Source of the DNA: an uncultured Lachnospiraceae bacterium | GTDB lineage: Bacteria > Bacillota > Clostridia > Lachnospirales > Lachnospiraceae | Direction: 5' to 3' | Assembly: GCA_910585825.1 (NCBI GenBank) | Contig: CAJUEY010000007.1 | Coordinates: 1 to 64,000, forward strand | Length of the DNA stretch: 64,000 nucleotides | The notes under the pieces: model-generated | Database searches by the model: none | Told to the model about the DNA's origin: nothing | The model's input: only the letters and a program-made list of their open reading frames with translations | Shown here: positions 61,813-64,000 of the stretch, piece by piece | How the letters are laid out: the number at the start of each line of letters is the position of its first letter | Numbering within the stretch: the stretch's first letter is position 1 | Position numbers and translations under genes: made by a program

Positions 61813-62661
61813 ATGAGCTATGCAGATAAAGTATTTGTAGAAATGTGCAAAGATATACTGGAAAACGGAGTAAGCACAGAGGGAGAAAAGGTACGGCCGA
61901 AATGGGAAGACGGAACAAGCGCTTATACCATAAAAAAGTTTGCAGTGGTGAACCGTTATGATCTTTCCAGAGAATTTCCGGCGATTACATTGCGCAAAAC
62001 TGCAATCAAAAGCTGTACCGACGAGATGCTTTGGATCTGGCAGAAAAAATCCAATAATATTCACGATTTGAACAGCAGCATCTGGGATGAATGGGCGGAT
62101 GAAAACGGTTCTATCGGAAAGGCATATGGATATCAGATGAGTGTGAAGCATCAGTATAAAGAAGGAGCCATGGATCAGGTGGACCGTGTGATTTATGACT
62201 TGAAAAATAATCCGTTTAGTCGTAGAATAATGACCAATATCTATGTGCATGAGGATCTGCATGAGATGAATTTGTATCCCTGTGCTTATAGCATGACTTT
62301 TAATGTCACGCAGCAGAAGGATGAGGAAAAGCTGATTTTAAACGGAATTCTGAATCAACGTTCTCAGGATATTCTCACTGCCAATAACTGGAATGTGTGC
62401 CAGTACGCTGTGCTGCTCTATATGCTGGCACAGGTCTGCGGTATGAAAGCCGGAGAACTGGTACATGTCATTGCAGACGCTCATATTTATGACAGGCATA
62501 TTCCCCTTGTAGAGGAATTGATTCAAAGAGAGCAGCATCCGGCGCCGAAGTTCTGGCTGAATCCGGAGATTACAGATTTTTATCAGTTCACGACAGAAGA
62601 TATACGTTTGGAGGATTATGTTACAGGGCCGCAGATTAAGCATATTCCGGTTGCGGTATAG
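61813..62661 (+). CDS. thyA: thymidylate synthase, divergent motif
   Basis: About 282 residues. It methylates dUMP using methylene-tetrahydrofolate. The catalytic Cys is C157 in YPCAYS, where most ThyA proteins have PCHxxxQ; the dUMP-binding block is NQRSQDILTANNWN instead of the usual RSCD. ADAHIYDRHI is intact. GAGGGG at about 61800-61805 supports the ATG at 61813; an ATG at 61798 is less likely. The DHFR gene follows 12 bases later. Confidence 0.92.
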   Translation: MSYADKVFVEMCKDILENGVSTEGEKVRPKWEDGTSAYTIKKFAVVNRYDLSREFPAITLRKTAIKSCTDEMLWIWQKKSNNIHDLNSSIWDEWADENGSIGKAYGYQMSVKHQYKEGAMDQVDRVIYDLKNNPFSRRIMTNIYVHEDLHEMNLYPCAYSMTFNVTQQKDEEKLILNGILNQRSQDILTANNWNVCQYAVLLYMLAQVCGMKAGELVHVIADAHIYDRHIPLVEELIQREQHPAPKFWLNPEITDFYQFTTEDIRLEDYVTGPQIKHIPVAV

Positions 62662-62673
62662 GGAGGAATGGGA

Positions 62674-63168
62674 ATGAATTTGATTTTATCGGCAGATAAT
62701 AACTGGGCGATAGGAAAAGATAATAAATTACTGGTTCGGATTCCGGCAGATATGAAATTTTTCAGGGAAACCACTACGGGGAAAGTCGTCGTCATGGGAA
62801 GAAAGACTCTGGAGAGCTTTCCAAACGGCCTTCCTCTGAAAAACAGGATCAATATTGTACTGACGAAAAATCTGTCTTATCAGGTAAAGGATGCTATTGT
62901 AGTACATTCCAAAGAAGAACTGGATCAGGAACTCAAAAAATACAACAGCGATGATATTTATGTGATTGGCGGCGGCAGTGTTTATGAAATGCTGTTAAAA
63001 GAATGTGATATAGCCCATGTCACCAAAATTAATTATACATATGAAGCAGATACTTTTTTTCCCAATCTGGATGAAGATCCTGATTGGGAGATCGTGGCAG
63101 ACAGCGAAGAACAGACTTATTTTGATCTGGAATATTATTTCCTGAAATATCAAAGAAAAGGATCATGA
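62674..63168 (+). CDS. dihydrofolate reductase
   Basis: About 164 residues. NLILSADNNWAIGK, IPADMKFFRETT with the catalytic Asp, VVMGRKTLESFP and YVIGGGSVYEMLL are DHFR hallmarks. It regenerates tetrahydrofolate used by ThyA. GGGAGGA supports the ATG at 62674; one at 62668 is too close to it. The two genes form a thymidylate-folate unit. Confidence 0.95.
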   Translation: MNLILSADNNWAIGKDNKLLVRIPADMKFFRETTTGKVVVMGRKTLESFPNGLPLKNRINIVLTKNLSYQVKDAIVVHSKEELDQELKKYNSDDIYVIGGGSVYEMLLKECDIAHVTKINYTYEADTFFPNLDEDPDWEIVADSEEQTYFDLEYYFLKYQRKGS

Positions 63169-63217
63169 GGGGAATGGCAGGCCGGATTTTGAGTGATATA
63201 GGGAGGCATAATTTCAA

Positions 63218-64000
63218 ATGGACATAACGGGAAGAAAACTATTTGTAAGAGCATTATTAGAAGAAGGTGTAGATACCATATTCGGCTATCCGGGAGGCAT
63301 GGTAACGGATATTATGGATGAATTGTATAAGCAGGAAGACATTCGTCTGGTTCTGCCCCGCCATGAGCAGGCATTGATCCACGAAGCAGAAGGATATGCC
63401 AAATCTACCGGCAAAGTCGGCGTCTGTTTAGTGACCAGCGGGCCGGGAGCGACGAATACTATTACAGGACTTGCAGATGCTCATTATGATAACATTCCGC
63501 TGGTGTGTTTTACAGGACAGGTGCCTTTAAATCTCATTGGAAATGATGCATTTCAGGAAGTGGATATTGTAGGCATGACAAGAAGCATTACCAAATACGG
63601 CGTTACGGTGCGAAACAGAAAGGATCTGGGAAAAATCATCAAAATGGCTTTTCATATTGCAAGAACCGGAAAACCGGGGCCGGTGCTGATTGATCTGCCC
63701 AAGGATATCCAGATTGAGACAGGAGACAGCCGATATCCGGAAACCGTCAGCATCCGCGGCTATAAGCCTAATGAAGGCGTACATGTAGGCCAGCTGAAAA
63801 AAGCGTACAAGCTGTTGAAATCAGCGCAAAAACCTTTGATTTTGGCAGGCGGCGGCATATTGATCAGCAAAGCTGAAGAAGAGCTTTTGAAATTGGTGGA
63901 AAAAATGCGTATTCCGGTGGTTACCACGGTTATGGGAAAAGGGTCCATCCCGACGAATCATCCTTATTATATTGGAAACAGCGGAATGCATGGCAAATAT
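63218..64000 (+). CDS. ilvB: acetolactate synthase large subunit, cut by the window end
   Basis: The first 261 codons are present and the frame is open to base 64000. ThDP-enzyme features: GYPGGMV, catalytic E50 (PRHEQALIHEAEGYA), TSGPGATN and the PVLIDLPKDIQ block at the end of the first domain. It makes acetolactate for valine and leucine. GGGAGG precedes the ATG. The FAD and C-terminal domains lie outside the window. Confidence 0.95.
   Translation, partial: MDITGRKLFVRALLEEGVDTIFGYPGGMVTDIMDELYKQEDIRLVLPRHEQALIHEAEGYAKSTGKVGVCLVTSGPGATNTITGLADAHYDNIPLVCFTGQVPLNLIGNDAFQEVDIVGMTRSITKYGVTVRNRKDLGKIIKMAFHIARTGKPGPVLIDLPKDIQIETGDSRYPETVSIRGYKPNEGVHVGQLKKAYKLLKSAQKPLILAGGGILISKAEEELLKLVEKMRIPVVTTVMGKGSIPTNHPYYIGNSGMHGKY

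Overview
The window comes from a spore-forming, gut-type member of Clostridia, most likely Lachnospiraceae. Reasons: moderate-to-low GC, strong AGGAGG ribosome sites, sigma-A promoters, an Ile T-box leader, spoVA sporulation genes, HemZ and SpoVAA/AB/AC proteins of clostridial type, a BrnTA module, and very large secreted sialidase-type proteins that act on host mucin glycans. I cannot name a genus from sequence alone. No rRNA, tRNA, CRISPR array, prophage or insertion sequence was seen.

Layout. 1-2.4 kb: a CadC/SmtB-type metal sensor, a Cu/Zn-SOD-like protein and small membrane proteins. 2.4-8.5 kb: T-box leader, ileS and a translationally coupled glycogen phosphorylase. 8.8-14.6 kb: a 1534-residue secreted glycosidase-like protein and a calcium-loop protein facing it. 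14.8-21.2 kb: CPBP protease, GNAT enzyme, then rel, an MBL hydrolase and hemZ in one run. 21.2-27.9 kb: a dlt-like operon (adenylation enzyme, stand-alone formyltransferase, carrier protein, MBOAT, two tandem SGNH-like proteins). 27.9-34.6 kb: brnTA, hisS-aspS, a SPOR amidase and a two-component system. 34.7-43.3 kb: four paralogous PAPS-binding sulfotransferase-like proteins around cysD and a cysN-cysC fusion, with a 51-bp x4 tandem repeat and a hairpin-rich intergenic element. 43.4-50.3 kb: membrane proteins, carbonic anhydrase, Tex and a ThrE-type exporter pair. 50.4-53.9 kb: a spoVA operon under a sigma-G-like promoter, with an extra 51-residue membrane protein at its head, then small unknown genes. 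54.2-60.8 kb: a 1564-residue GH33 sialidase and an amidase with Fn3-like repeats. 60.9-64 kb: small membrane proteins, thyA, a DHFR gene and the start of ilvB.

Two loci look most novel. The first is the 21.4-27.9 kb operon. It has the parts of a D-alanylation system, but places a formyltransferase between the activating enzyme and the carrier protein. That order matches the adenylation-formylation-carrier logic of NRPS initiation modules such as LgrA, and suggests that a formylated amino acid is loaded and moved to a surface polymer. The second is the 34.7-43.3 kb locus. It makes PAPS (CysD plus CysNC, with no PAPS reductase or sulfite reductase nearby) and carries four sulfotransferase-like enzymes, so it looks like a dedicated sulfation system rather than sulfate assimilation. 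Both functions are inferences from family motifs and gene order.
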